A DNA stretch of 64,000 nt from Alsobacter soli (GCF_003004785.1 NZ_PVZS01000010.1:1-64000); one strand, 5' to 3'; positions 34,247-43,347 are shown, counted from the stretch's first letter. Translations and numbers: made by a program. The notes: generated by a model not told the origin, from the letters alone.

Positions 34247-34520
34247 CTCCTGGATCCCCTTCCCCTCCGCGCCTTCGGGCGCTCCGGCCGGGAATGACGG
34301 CGGAGAGAGCGAGCCTGGGTGACGACGCGAGCGCCCGCCGCACCCTCGGCCGTCATCCCCGGCGGCGCGCAGCGCCGGGAAGGGGATCCAGGGCCGACGC
34401 TGGATCCTTCGCCGACCAATTTGATAGCCTGGCCTTGTAAACCAGGGTCCAGGACACTGCACCCAGTCCCCTGGATCCCCTTCCCCTCCGCCGCTCCGCG
34501 GCTCCGGCCGGGGATGACGG
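34247..34520. repeat. Dispersed inverted repeat (CCTGGATCCCCTTCC family), one half and one full copy
   Basis: A half copy (34247-34300: CCTGGATCCCCTTCCCC to GGAATGACGG) is followed by a full imperfect palindrome (34350-34520) bounded by CCGTCATCCCCGG and CCGGGGATGACGG with inner arms GGGAAGGGGATCCAGG and CTGGATCCCCTTCCC. It fills the 332-bp gap between convergent genes. Confidence 0.85.
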
Positions 34521-34558
34521 TGGAGGGGATTGGGCGCATTCGCCAGGCTTGTCGAGCG

Positions 34559-35320
34559 TCAGACCCAGCCGCCGTCGACGATGTAGTGCTGGTTGGTGCA
34601 GGCGCCGGCTTCGTCGGTGGCCATGAAGACCACGAAGCGGGCGATGTCGTCCGGCACGAGCTTGCGCTTCAGGCACTGACGCTCCATCAGCTCTTTCTCG
34701 CCCTCGGGGGTGAGCCAGAGGTCGATCTGGCGCTGGGTCATGATCCAGCCCGGCGCGACGGCGTTCACGCGGATGCCGTAGGGGCCGAAATCGCGCGCCA
34801 GCGAGCGGGTGAGGCCGAGCACGGCGGACTTGGCGGCGGTGTAGGCCGCCATGCCGCCCTGGCCGACCATCCAGGACACCGACCCCATGTTGATGATGGA
34901 CCCGCCGCCGGCGGCCTTCATGTCGTCCAGCACGGCCTGGGCGGCGAAGAACTGGTGGCGCAGGTTCACGGCGATGCGGCCGTCCCAGTATTCGGGCGTG
35001 ACGTCCTCCGTGCGGTGGCGCTCGTCATGGGCGGCGTTGTTGGCCAGGACCGCGACGGGCCCAAGGGCCGAGCGGATGTTGGCGACAGCCGCGCGCAGGG
35101 CGGCGACGTCCGTGAGGTCGCAGTGCTCGAAGCGCACCGTCGCGCCGTGCCCGGAAAGGTCGGCCACCAGGGCCTCGGAGGCCGGGCGGTTGATGTCCAG
35201 GAAGCCCACCTTGGCCTTCTGCCGCGCGAAGGCGCGCACGATGGCCTCGCCGATGCCGCTGCCGCCGCCCGTGACGACGACGACCTTGCCTTCCAGATCG
35301 GGGTAGATGGCTCCTGCCAT
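34559..35320 (-). CDS. Short-chain dehydrogenase/reductase
   Basis: This 253-residue classical SDR has the cofactor motif TGGGSGIG at 17-24, NNAAH (NNAG equivalent), a catalytic Ser in INMGSVSWM and the catalytic Y-X3-K in AAYTAAKSAVLG. The acidic residue after the second strand (FLDIN) suggests NAD preference. It may oxidise a sugar or hydroxy acid. It stands alone on the minus strand, with a stand-alone tetR-type gene ending about 114 bases upstream. GAGGAA lies before the ATG at 35320. Confidence 0.9.
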   Translation of the reverse strand: MAGAIYPDLEGKVVVVTGGGSGIGEAIVRAFARQKAKVGFLDINRPASEALVADLSGHGATVRFEHCDLTDVAALRAAVANIRSALGPVAVLANNAAHDERHRTEDVTPEYWDGRIAVNLRHQFFAAQAVLDDMKAAGGGSIINMGSVSWMVGQGGMAAYTAAKSAVLGLTRSLARDFGPYGIRVNAVAPGWIMTQRQIDLWLTPEGEKELMERQCLKRKLVPDDIARFVVFMATDEAGACTNQHYIVDGGWV

Positions 35321-35434
35321 GGCGTTCCTCTTCGCATGCGGGGGCGGTTTGTCCCGCCCGCCCGGACCATGGCACAGGGGGCGCCCGGCATCCACCGGGG
35401 CATGGCCTTGAGGGAACGACCCAGTCCGACCGTG

Positions 35435-36082
35435 TCAGGCCAGCACGCCCCGCAGGATCGTGCGGGCGACCTGCCGCGTGGCCTCCGCGAACTGCTCGTC
35501 GCTGAGCGGCCGGCCGCCGTTGAGCACCTCGATCTGCCGGGCGAAGTCGGCGTAGTGCTGGGTGGTGGCCCAGATCATGTAGAACAGCACCTTGGGGTCG
35601 ACCGGGGCGAGCTTTCCCTCGGCGATCCAGCGGCGGACAATGGCGCCGCGGCGGGCGACCCAGTCGGCCAGCGTGGTCTCCAGATGGTCGGTGATGGCGG
35701 GGGCGCCGCGCATGATCTCGCTGGCGAAGATGCGCGAGCCGAGCGGCATGGCGCGCGACAGCTCCATCTTGGCGGCGATGTAGCGGGTGAGCGCGTCCTT
35801 CGGGTCGTCGCTGTCGTCGAGGGACGACGCGGCGGCTAGCCAGCGGTCGAGCACGCGGGCCATCACGGCGCGGTAGAGGTCGTCCTTGCTGGGGAAATAA
35901 TAGTGCACGTTGGCCTTGGGCAGGCCGGCGCGTTCGGCGATCGCGCCCGTGGTCGCGCCCTTGAAACCGAGTTCGGCGAAGACCGCCTCAGCGGCCTCCA
36001 GAATCAGCCTCTCGTTTTCTTCGCGCCCGCCCCTGCGCGCCCCTGTGCGCGCTTTCTCCCGAGCCGCCTGAGCGGTCACCAT
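35435..36082 (-). CDS. rutR: TetR-family regulator, RutR-like
   Basis: The 215-residue protein has a TetR helix-turn-helix (TTGAIAERAGLPKANVHYYFPSKDDLYRAVM) at about 45-75 and a C-terminal half closely like RutR. Examples are SRIFASEIMRGAP and the KVLFYMIWATTQHYADFARQIEVLNGG block. RutR binds uracil and controls pyrimidine catabolism and carbamoyl-phosphate supply (family knowledge). It is divergent from the amidohydrolase and dihydropyrimidinase genes, and a palindrome matching the RutR consensus lies between them. GGAGG precedes the ATG. The symbol is given by similarity. Confidence 0.85.
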   Translation of the reverse strand: MVTAQAAREKARTGARRGGREENERLILEAAEAVFAELGFKGATTGAIAERAGLPKANVHYYFPSKDDLYRAVMARVLDRWLAAASSLDDSDDPKDALTRYIAAKMELSRAMPLGSRIFASEIMRGAPAITDHLETTLADWVARRGAIVRRWIAEGKLAPVDPKVLFYMIWATTQHYADFARQIEVLNGGRPLSDEQFAEATRQVARTILRGVLA

Positions 36083-36122
36083 CAGCCTCCGAAAAAGTCC
36101 CGCTTCTCGCGGCGGGCCATTG

Positions 36123-36138
36123 TTGACCAAACGGTCAG
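36123..36138. promoter_or_regulatory. RutR-like operator
   Basis: TTGACCAAACGGTCAG contains the perfect inverted repeat TGACC-N4-GGTCA, the same arms and spacing as the published E. coli RutR consensus TTGACCANNTGGTCAA. It lies in the 162-bp divergent region between the rutR-like gene and the amidohydrolase gene. Confidence 0.8.
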
Positions 36139-36244
36139 GGCCATAATAGCCTCGACTCGGCGGGCGCGGGAGACAAAAATCAGCGCCGTTCCCGCGGCTT
36201 CCGGCGAGGCTCGCAGCCCGCCGCGTGGGTAGGGGAATTCGGGG

Positions 36245-37504
36245 ATGAGCGGGACGGCGGCCGAGCTCGGCAACGTGCGCATCGACGGCGCGCGCCTGTG
36301 GGACAGCCTGATGGAGATGGCGAAGATCGGCGCCACCCCCAAGGGCGGCTGCAAGCGCCTGACGCTGACGGATCTCGACAAGCAGGGCCGCGAGCTGTTC
36401 ACCCGCTGGGCGGCGGAAGCCGGCTGCACCGTCTCGGTGGACCGCATGGGCAACATGTTCGCCCGCCGGCCGGGCGTCGACGACAGCCTGCCGCCGGTCG
36501 TGCTCGGCAGCCACCTCGACACGCAGCCCACGGGCGGCAAGTTCGACGGGGTGCTGGGCGTTCTCGGCGCCCTTGAGGTGGTGCGCACGCTCAAGGACCT
36601 CAACATCCGCACCAGGCATCCGGTCGAGATCGCCAACTGGACCAACGAGGAGGGCTCGCGCTATGCGCCCGCCATGGTGTCCTCCGGGGTGTTCGCCGGG
36701 GTCTACACGGAAGAGTTCGCCTATTCGCGCGTGGACTCCGAAGGCAAGACGCTGGGCGACGAGCTGAAACGCATCGGCTTCCAGGGCGATCGACCCGTGG
36801 GCGGGCGGCCGTTCCACGCCTTCTTCGAGCTGCATATCGAGCAGGGCCCGATCCTGGAGGACGAGAACGTCGACATCGGCGTGGTCACCCACGGGCAGGG
36901 CCAGCGCTGGTACGAGATCACGCTGACCGGGTTCGAGAGCCATGCCGGGTCCACGCCCATGCCGGCCCGCAAGGACGCGCTGCTGGGCGCGGCGCGCGTG
37001 GTGGAGCTGGTGAACCGGATCGGGCTCGCCAACGCCCCGAACGCGGTGGCGACGGTGGGCATGCTCAACCCCTACCCGAACTCGCGCAACGTCATCCCCG
37101 GGCAGGTCTGGATGACGGTGGACTTCCGGCACCCGGACGACGGCGTGCTCGCCGGCATGGACAAGGCGCTCCGGGAGGGCGTCGCGGAGATCTGCGCCGG
37201 GATCGGGCTCACGCAAGAGACGCAGCAGATCTTCTACTACCCGCCGGTCGCGTTCGAGGAGAGCTGCGTGGCCGCGGTCCGGGAAGCCGCGACGAAGCTC
37301 GGCTATTCGCACCGGAACATCGTCTCCGGCGCCGGGCACGACGCCTGCTACATCGCCCGGGTCGCGCCGACGGCCATGATCTTCACGCCCTGCGTGGACG
37401 GGATCAGCCACAACGAGACGGAGGACATCAAGCCCGAGTGGGCGACCGCCGGCGCGAACGTGCTGCTGCAGGCCGCCCTGGCCAAGGCGGAGATCGTCGC
37501 GTGA
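36245..37504 (+). CDS. M20-family amidohydrolase (beta-ureidopropionase / N-carbamoyl-amino-acid hydrolase type)
   Basis: The 419-residue enzyme is a two-metal M20 hydrolase of the allantoate/N-carbamoyl-amino-acid amidohydrolase group. Metal ligands lie in GSHLDTQPTGGKFDG, WTNEEGSRYAP and the C-terminal GAGHDACY; ELHIEQGPILE and FESHAGSTPMPARKD follow family pattern. It should hydrolyse N-carbamoyl-beta-alanine (or a related ureido acid) to the amino acid, CO2 and ammonia, the last step of reductive pyrimidine breakdown. It is followed 71 bases later by dihydropyrimidinase, which supplies that substrate. Confidence 0.93.
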   Translation: MSGTAAELGNVRIDGARLWDSLMEMAKIGATPKGGCKRLTLTDLDKQGRELFTRWAAEAGCTVSVDRMGNMFARRPGVDDSLPPVVLGSHLDTQPTGGKFDGVLGVLGALEVVRTLKDLNIRTRHPVEIANWTNEEGSRYAPAMVSSGVFAGVYTEEFAYSRVDSEGKTLGDELKRIGFQGDRPVGGRPFHAFFELHIEQGPILEDENVDIGVVTHGQGQRWYEITLTGFESHAGSTPMPARKDALLGAARVVELVNRIGLANAPNAVATVGMLNPYPNSRNVIPGQVWMTVDFRHPDDGVLAGMDKALREGVAEICAGIGLTQETQQIFYYPPVAFEESCVAAVREAATKLGYSHRNIVSGAGHDACYIARVAPTAMIFTPCVDGISHNETEDIKPEWATAGANVLLQAALAKAEIVA

Positions 37505-37575
37505 CCCGCTAGGGCGCGCGGCTTCGGAAGCATCCCGGGGGCCGCGATCGACCGCGCCCCCGCCTGGAGGGGATC

Positions 37576-39003
37576 ATGTCGACGCTCATCAAGAACGGAA
37601 CCGTGGTCAACGCCGACCGCACCTGGAAGGCGGACGTGCTGATCGAGGGCGAGCACATCAAGGCGGTGGGCGAGGGCCTCTCGGGCGACACGACAGTGGA
37701 CGCCGAAGGCTGCTTCGTGTTCCCCGGCGGCATCGACCCGCACACGCACCTCGCGATGCCGTTCATGGGCACGACCACGGCGGATGACTGGGAAAGCGGC
37801 ACGCGCGCCGCGTTGTCGGGCGGCACCACCATGGTGGTGGACTTCTGCATCCCGGGACACGGCCAGCCGCTGATGGACGCCTGGGCGGAGTGGGACAAGA
37901 AGTCGGAGACGGCCTACGCCGACTACGCCTACCACATGTGCGTCACCTATTGGAACGACCAGGTCCGGGAGGACATGGGCAAGGTGGTCGGGAAGGGCGT
38001 CACCACCTTCAAGCACTTCATGGCCTACAAGGGCGCGCTGATGGTGAACGACGAGGAGATGTTCGCCTCGTTCCAGCGCTGCGCCGAGCTGGGCGCCATG
38101 CCGCTCGTCCACGCCGAGAACGGCGACCTCGTGGCGGCGCTCCAGCAGAAGTTCATGCGGGAGGGCGTCACCGGGCCGGAGGGCCACGCCTATTCGCGCC
38201 CGCCGAGCGTGGAGGGCGAGGCCGCCAACCGGGCCATCATGATCGCGGACGCGGCCGGTTGCCCGGTCTACATCGTCCATGTGTCCTCCATCGAGGCCCA
38301 CGAGGCCGTGGCCCGCGCCCGGGCCAATGGGCAGCGCGTCTATGGCGAGCCGCTGATCCAGCACCTGACGCTGGACGAGAGCGAGTACTTCAACCCCGAC
38401 TGGGACCACGCCGCCCGCCGCGTGATGTCGCCGCCGTTCCGCAACAAGAAGCACCAGGACGACCTGTGGAACGGCCTGCGCGCCGGCTCCCTGCAGGTGG
38501 TGGCCACCGACCACTGCGCCTTCACCACCGAGCAGAAGCGCTTCGGCATGGGCGATTTCACCAAGATCCCCAACGGCACGGGCGGGCTGGAGGATCGCCT
38601 CTCCGTGCTGTGGACCGCCGGCGTGGAGACGGGTCGCCTCACCATGAACGAGTTCGTGGCGGCGACCTCCACCAATATCGCCAAGATCCTCAACCTCTAC
38701 CCGCGCAAGGGCGCGATCATGCCGGGGGCCGAAGCCGACGTGGTGGTGTGGGACCCCAAGGCGGGCAAGACGATCTCGGCCAAGACCCAGCAGTCGGCCA
38801 TCGACTACAACGTGTTCGAGGGGACGAAGGTCAGCGCCACGCCGCGCTACACGTTCTCGCGCGGCGAATGCGTGTGGCAGGAGGGCAAGCTCACCGGCCA
38901 GCGCGGCCGCGGCCGCTTCGTGCCGCGCGCGCCCTTCCCGGCCGACGCGGTGGCGCTGCGCACCTTCAAGGCGATGACCGCCGACAAGGCCGTGGCGCGG
39001 TGA
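37576..39003 (+). CDS. hydA: Dihydropyrimidinase (D-hydantoinase)
   Basis: This 475-residue cyclic amidohydrolase opens dihydrouracil or hydantoin rings. It has His56 and His58 in DPHTHL, the carbamylated Lys152 in FMAYKG, His179 in VHAEN, His235 in YIVHVSS and Asp312 in ATDHCAF, which together bind the two zinc ions. The length is normal. It sits between the ureidopropionase gene and a ThiY-type importer under likely RutR control. A GGAGGGG ribosome site precedes the ATG. Confidence 0.95.
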   Translation: MSTLIKNGTVVNADRTWKADVLIEGEHIKAVGEGLSGDTTVDAEGCFVFPGGIDPHTHLAMPFMGTTTADDWESGTRAALSGGTTMVVDFCIPGHGQPLMDAWAEWDKKSETAYADYAYHMCVTYWNDQVREDMGKVVGKGVTTFKHFMAYKGALMVNDEEMFASFQRCAELGAMPLVHAENGDLVAALQQKFMREGVTGPEGHAYSRPPSVEGEAANRAIMIADAAGCPVYIVHVSSIEAHEAVARARANGQRVYGEPLIQHLTLDESEYFNPDWDHAARRVMSPPFRNKKHQDDLWNGLRAGSLQVVATDHCAFTTEQKRFGMGDFTKIPNGTGGLEDRLSVLWTAGVETGRLTMNEFVAATSTNIAKILNLYPRKGAIMPGAEADVVVWDPKAGKTISAKTQQSAIDYNVFEGTKVSATPRYTFSRGECVWQEGKLTGQRGRGRFVPRAPFPADAVALRTFKAMTADKAVAR

Positions 39004-39031
39004 GCGCGACGCTTCCAGGCATCATTCTCGG

Positions 39032-39145
39032 CCGTCATCCCCGGCCGGAGCCGCGCAGCGGCGGAGGGGAAGGGGATCTAGGGGTGGCGCGCGTGGCCCC
39101 TGGACCCGCTTCCCGACCTGCTGCGCAGGTCGCCGGAGATGACGG
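39032..39145. repeat. Dispersed inverted repeat within the pyrimidine operon
   Basis: An imperfect palindrome bounded by CCGTCATCCCCGG and GGAGATGACGG with inner arms GGAAGGGGATCTAGG and CCTGGACCCGCTTCC. It occupies nearly all of the gap between the dihydropyrimidinase and ABC ATPase genes and ends 18 bases before the ATPase start. Confidence 0.85.
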
Positions 39146-39163
39146 AGAGCGGGCTGCATCACG

Positions 39164-39997
39164 ATGAACAGCGCCATGGCGACGGACAGGGTCGAAGCAG
39201 CACGGCAGGCGCCCGCCACCACTCCGCCCGTGATCGCCGCGCGGGACCTGTCCCTGACCTACGAGGCGACGGACGGGCCCGTCCAGGCCCTGTCCGGCAT
39301 CGACCTCGACATCCAGCGCGGGGAATTCGTTTCGCTGATCGGGCCGTCCGGCTGCGGCAAGACCACCCTCCTGCGCGTGATCGCCGACCTGGAGACGGCC
39401 AGCGCCGGGTCGATCACGGTGAACGGCGTCAGCCCGCAGGAGGCGCGGCTGAACCGGTCCTATGGCTACGTGTTCCAGGCCCCGGCGCTCTACCCGTGGC
39501 GGTCCATCGCCGGCAATGTGGGGCTGCCGCTGGAGATCATGGGCTATCCCAAGGCCGAGCGGCGCGAGCGGGTGGAGAAGAACCTCGCGCTGGTGAACCT
39601 GACGGGCTTCGAGCGCAAGTTTCCGTGGCAGCTCTCCGGCGGCATGCAGCAGCGTGCGTCGATCGCGCGCGCCCTGTCCTTCGACCCGGACCTGCTGCTC
39701 ATGGACGAGCCTTTCGGGGCGCTGGACGAGATCGTCCGCGACAAGCTGAACGAGCAACTGCTGCGGCTCTGGGACCTGACGCGCAAGACCGTCGTGTTCG
39801 TCACGCACTCCATTCCGGAAGCCGTTTTCCTCTCGACCCGCATCGTGGTGATGTCGCCGCGTCCGGGGCGGATCCACGAGACCATTCCCTGCGACTTCCC
39901 GCGCGACCGGACGCTCGACATCCGCGAAACGCCCGAGTTCCTGGAGATCGCCAACCGCGTCCGGCACGGGCTGCGGGAGGGGCATTCCTATGAATGA
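39164..39997 (+). CDS. ABC transporter ATPase (SsuB/TauB/ThiZ-like)
   Basis: The 277-residue ATPase has Walker A GPSGCGKTT near 57-65, FQAPALYPW as the Q-loop, signature LSGGMQQR, Walker B LLLMDEPFGALD and the switch His in FVTHSIPEAV. It belongs to the nitrate/sulfonate/hydroxymethylpyrimidine importer group and energises the two permeases that follow. The start may be 39164 or the ATG at 39176; neither has a strong ribosome site, since the preceding DNA is repeat. Confidence 0.92.
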   Translation: MNSAMATDRVEAARQAPATTPPVIAARDLSLTYEATDGPVQALSGIDLDIQRGEFVSLIGPSGCGKTTLLRVIADLETASAGSITVNGVSPQEARLNRSYGYVFQAPALYPWRSIAGNVGLPLEIMGYPKAERRERVEKNLALVNLTGFERKFPWQLSGGMQQRASIARALSFDPDLLLMDEPFGALDEIVRDKLNEQLLRLWDLTRKTVVFVTHSIPEAVFLSTRIVVMSPRPGRIHETIPCDFPRDRTLDIRETPEFLEIANRVRHGLREGHSYE

Positions 39998-40044
39998 GGC
40001 GAGCGCCCCCGCTCTCGGCGTGCTTGCAGTTCGCGTTCTCCCGG

Positions 40045-40195
40045 CCGTCATCCCCGGCCGGAGCCGCGCAGCGGCGGAGGGGAAAGGGATCCAGGGGCGG
40101 CACGCGCCGGGCTTTGCCGGTCCGCGTCATGAGCCTGGCGCCCAGTCTCCTGGATCCCCTTCCCGACCTGCTCAGCAGGTCGCCGGGGATGACGG
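40045..40195. repeat. Dispersed inverted repeat within the pyrimidine operon, second copy
   Basis: A 151-bp palindrome of the same family, from CCGTCATCCCCGGCCGG to GCCGGGGATGACGG, in the 260-bp gap between the ATPase and the first permease. Frames that extend the permease upstream run through this repeat and are not real coding sequence. Confidence 0.88.
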
Positions 40196-40257
40196 AGAGC
40201 AAGAGGCCGCCATCCGACTTCCCCGATATCTTTTCCCGCGGGGAGAAGGGGGCCGCC

Positions 40258-41199
40258 ATGGCTGACGCGGCGACCCTTCCCGCGATGCGCGCCCGGCGTG
40301 GCGGGGCGAGCCGCTTCTTCGCAGCGCTTTGGCGAGGCGCCGTCGGTCCCATCGTGGTGGTCTGCGCGGCGATCGTGGCGCTCTGGTATCTCGGCGCGGT
40401 TCTGATGAACGCCGACCTGCAGCGCTCGGCGTTCGAGAACGCCGGGCGGAAGAGCTGGACCACGGCCGAGCTCGTTGCCGGCACGCTGTCGCAGGAGCGT
40501 CCGAAGCTGCCCGCGCCGCATCAAGTGGCGCAGGAGCTGTGGAAGACGGTGGTGGACACCCCGGCGACGTCCAAGCGCAGCCTCGTCTACCATGGCGGCG
40601 TCACGCTTTCGGCGACGCTGCTCGGGTTCCTGTTCGGGGCCGGGCTCGGGGTCGGCCTCGCGGTGCTGATCGTGCACGTGAAGAGCCTCGAGCGCTCGCT
40701 CATGCCATGGATCATCTCGTCCCAGACGATCCCCATCATCGCGCTGGCCCCGATGATCGTGATCATCCTGAACCAGCTCGACATCACCGGCATCGTCCCT
40801 AAAGCGGCGATCGCGGCCTACCTGTCGTTCTTTCCCGTGACGGTCGGCATGGTGAAGGGCCTGCGCTCGCCGGACCCGCTGCAACTCGACCTCATGCGCA
40901 CGTACTCGGCCTCACAGGCCCAGACCTTCTGGTCGCTGCGGCTGCCGGCCTGCGTGCCGTTCCTGTTCGCCAGCCTCAGGGTCGGGGTGGCGGCGGCGCT
41001 CGTCGGGACCGTGGTGGCGGAACTGACGCAGTCCGCCGACGGAGGCTTCGGGGCGCGGCTGCTGGCCGGGTCCTACTACGGCCAGACCATCCAGATCTGG
41101 GCGGCCATCTTCGCCGCCGCGGCCTGCGCGTGCGCCCTGATCGCCGCGGTCGCGCTGGCGGACCGGATCGTGGCGCGGCGCATGGGGTATGCGCGATGA
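40258..41199 (+). CDS. ABC transporter permease (SsuC/ThiX-like)
   Basis: The 313-residue inner-membrane protein has a BPD_transp_1 fold with five to six membrane spans and an unusually long periplasmic loop of about 55 residues after the first span. The EAA-type loop is PDPLQLDLMRTYSASQAQTFWSLRLPA. AAGGGGG lies before the ATG at 40258. The stop overlaps the next permease start by 4 bases, suggesting a heterodimeric channel. Confidence 0.92.
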   Translation: MADAATLPAMRARRGGASRFFAALWRGAVGPIVVVCAAIVALWYLGAVLMNADLQRSAFENAGRKSWTTAELVAGTLSQERPKLPAPHQVAQELWKTVVDTPATSKRSLVYHGGVTLSATLLGFLFGAGLGVGLAVLIVHVKSLERSLMPWIISSQTIPIIALAPMIVIILNQLDITGIVPKAAIAAYLSFFPVTVGMVKGLRSPDPLQLDLMRTYSASQAQTFWSLRLPACVPFLFASLRVGVAAALVGTVVAELTQSADGGFGARLLAGSYYGQTIQIWAAIFAAAACACALIAAVALADRIVARRMGYAR

Positions 41200-42323
41200 A
41201 GCGGCTGGACTGGCTCGCCATCCTCACCGCCCTCGCCTGCGCGCTGGCGCTGGCGGGGCCGCTCGCGACCGTCGGCGATGCGCCCGGCTGGGGCCGCCCC
41301 TACCTGGCGGCGTTGTTCGCCTCCGCCGCGCTGTGCGCCGCCGGCGCCGGCGACTCGGCGCGATGGCGCCTGGGCTCGACCATGCTGGCCCTCATGGCGG
41401 CGGCCGGCGGGGCCGCGCTCGTGGCCCTGCTGGGCGCCGGCCTGCAGGGCGCCGCCGCATGGGGCTACGCCGCCGCGCTCGCGGCGGTGTGGCTGGCCGC
41501 CTGGCACACGGTGTCCTGGCTGACATCCCTGCGGCTGAAGCCAGGCTGGCCGGCCAGGCTGGCCAACCTCGCCGCGCCGCTGATCTTCGGGCTCACGCTG
41601 CTGTTCCTGTGGGAATGCGGGGTCCGGGGCTTCGGCTCCTCCATGATGAAGGCGATCCTGCCGGCGCCCTCGGCCATCGCGGCGCGTTTCGCATCGTCGC
41701 TGCCCACGCTGGGGGCGGATTTCGTGCAGACCTTCAAGGGCGTGGCGGCGGGCTACCTGATCGGTTGCGGAGCCGGGATCCTGTGCGCGATCCTGATCGA
41801 CCGCGTGCCCTTCCTGCAACGTGGCCTGCTGCCGCTGGGCAACCTCGTTTCGGCGCTGCCCATCGTGGGCGTCGCGCCCATCATGGTGATGTGGTTCGGC
41901 TTCGACTGGCAGTCCAAGGCCGCGATCGTTGTGATCATGACCTTCTTTCCGCAACTCGTGAACACGGTGGCGGGCCTCGCCTCCGCGGGCGCGATGGAGC
42001 GGGACCTGATGAAGACCTATGCGGCGAGCTACGGCCAGACGCTCATGAACCTGCGCCTGCCGGCGGCCCTGCCCTTCATCTTCAACGGGCTGAAGATCAA
42101 CTCCACCCTGGCCCTGATCGGGGCCATCGTGGCCGAGTTCTTCGGCACGCCCATCGTGGGCATGGGCTTCCGCATCAACACCGAGGTGGGGCGCATGAAC
42201 ATCGACATGGTGTGGGCCACCATCGTGGTCGCGGCGCTGGCCGGATCGCTCTTCTACGGATTGCTGGCGCTCCTCGAGCGCCGGGCCACCTTCTGGCACG
42301 CGAGCTACCGCCAGCGCGCCTGA
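41196..42323 (+). CDS. ABC transporter permease with extra N-terminal membrane segments (SsuC/ThiX-like)
   Basis: This 375-residue protein carries three to four additional hydrophobic segments in its first 130 residues, before a standard BPD_transp_1 core with the EAA-type loop MERDLMKTYAASYGQTLMNLRLPAALP. The core resembles the preceding permease. It is the second half of the channel for the binding protein encoded next. Confidence 0.92.
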   Translation: MKRLDWLAILTALACALALAGPLATVGDAPGWGRPYLAALFASAALCAAGAGDSARWRLGSTMLALMAAAGGAALVALLGAGLQGAAAWGYAAALAAVWLAAWHTVSWLTSLRLKPGWPARLANLAAPLIFGLTLLFLWECGVRGFGSSMMKAILPAPSAIAARFASSLPTLGADFVQTFKGVAAGYLIGCGAGILCAILIDRVPFLQRGLLPLGNLVSALPIVGVAPIMVMWFGFDWQSKAAIVVIMTFFPQLVNTVAGLASAGAMERDLMKTYAASYGQTLMNLRLPAALPFIFNGLKINSTLALIGAIVAEFFGTPIVGMGFRINTEVGRMNIDMVWATIVVAALAGSLFYGLLALLERRATFWHASYRQRA

Positions 42324-42351
42324 GTTCACCGTCGTTGTGGAGGGAAACACG

Positions 42352-43347
42352 ATGAAGAGGATGTTGCTCGCGGGCCTGGCGCTCGGCGCGCTCGCCGCCG
42401 CCACCGCCGCGCAGGCCGCCGACAAGGTGACCCTGCAGCTGAAGTGGGTCACGCAGGCTCAGTTCGGCGGCTACTACGTCGCCAAGGACAAGGGCTTCTA
42501 CAAGGAGGCCGGCCTCGACGTGACCATCAAGCCGGGCGGCCCGGACATCGCGCCCCCGCAGGTGATCGCCGGCGGCGGCGCCGACGTGATCGTGGACTGG
42601 ATGCCCTCGGCGCTGGCCTCGCGCGAGAAGGGCGTGCCGCTGGTCAACATCGCGCAGCCGTTCAAGAAGTCCGGCATGATGCTGACCTGCCGGGCCGAGA
42701 CGGGCATCAAGAAGCCCGAGGACCTGAAGGGCCGCACGCTCGGCGTCTGGTTCTACGGCAACGAATACCCATTCCTGTCCTGGATGGCGAAGCTGAAGAT
42801 CCCGACCGACGGCTCCGCCCAGGGCGTGAAGGTGTTGAAGCAGGGCTTCAACGTCGACCCGCTCCTGCAGAAGCAGGCCGACTGCATCTCGACCATGACG
42901 TACAACGAGTACTGGCAGGTCATCGACGCTGGCATCAAGCCGGAGAACCTCGTCGTTTTCAAATACGAGGACCAGGGCGTCGCCACCACGGAGGACGGCC
43001 TCTATGTGCTGGAGGACAAGCTCAAGGACCCCGCCTTCGTGGACAAGATGGCCCGCTTCGTGAAGGCCTCCATGAAGGGCTGGGAATGGGCGCGCGAGCA
43101 CCCGAAGGACGCGGCGCAGATCGTGCTCGACAACGACGCCACGGGCGCCCAGACCGAGAAGCACCAGACCCGCATGATGGAGGAGATCAACAAGCTCACT
43201 GTCGGGTCTGACGGCTCGCTGGACGAAGCCGACTACAAGCGCACGGTGGCGACGCTGCTTTCCGGCGGCTCGGACCCGGTGATCTCCAAGGAGCCCCAGG
43301 GCGCCTTCAGCCACGTCGTGACGGACAAGGCGAAGACGCTGAAGTAA
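42352..43347 (+). CDS. NMT1/THI5-like ABC transporter binding protein (ThiY-like)
   Basis: The 331-residue periplasmic protein has a Sec leader ending TAAQAAD. It carries the SsuA/THI5 motif LQLKWVTQAQFGGYYVAKDKGFYKEAGLDV and the clamp segment PPQVIAGGGADVIVDWMPSALASRE. ThiY-type proteins bind formylaminopyrimidine and related rings; next to dihydropyrimidinase a pyrimidine, hydantoin or ureide ligand is likely (inference). GGAGGG precedes the ATG at 42352; an upstream GTG at 42337 is less likely. Confidence 0.92.
   Translation: MKRMLLAGLALGALAAATAAQAADKVTLQLKWVTQAQFGGYYVAKDKGFYKEAGLDVTIKPGGPDIAPPQVIAGGGADVIVDWMPSALASREKGVPLVNIAQPFKKSGMMLTCRAETGIKKPEDLKGRTLGVWFYGNEYPFLSWMAKLKIPTDGSAQGVKVLKQGFNVDPLLQKQADCISTMTYNEYWQVIDAGIKPENLVVFKYEDQGVATTEDGLYVLEDKLKDPAFVDKMARFVKASMKGWEWAREHPKDAAQIVLDNDATGAQTEKHQTRMMEEINKLTVGSDGSLDEADYKRTVATLLSGGSDPVISKEPQGAFSHVVTDKAKTLK

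Noticed and set aside
39990-40257. Open frames that extend the first ThiY-system permease upstream
   Set aside because: They run through a dispersed palindromic repeat. The ATG at 40258 with AAGGGGG is the proper start.
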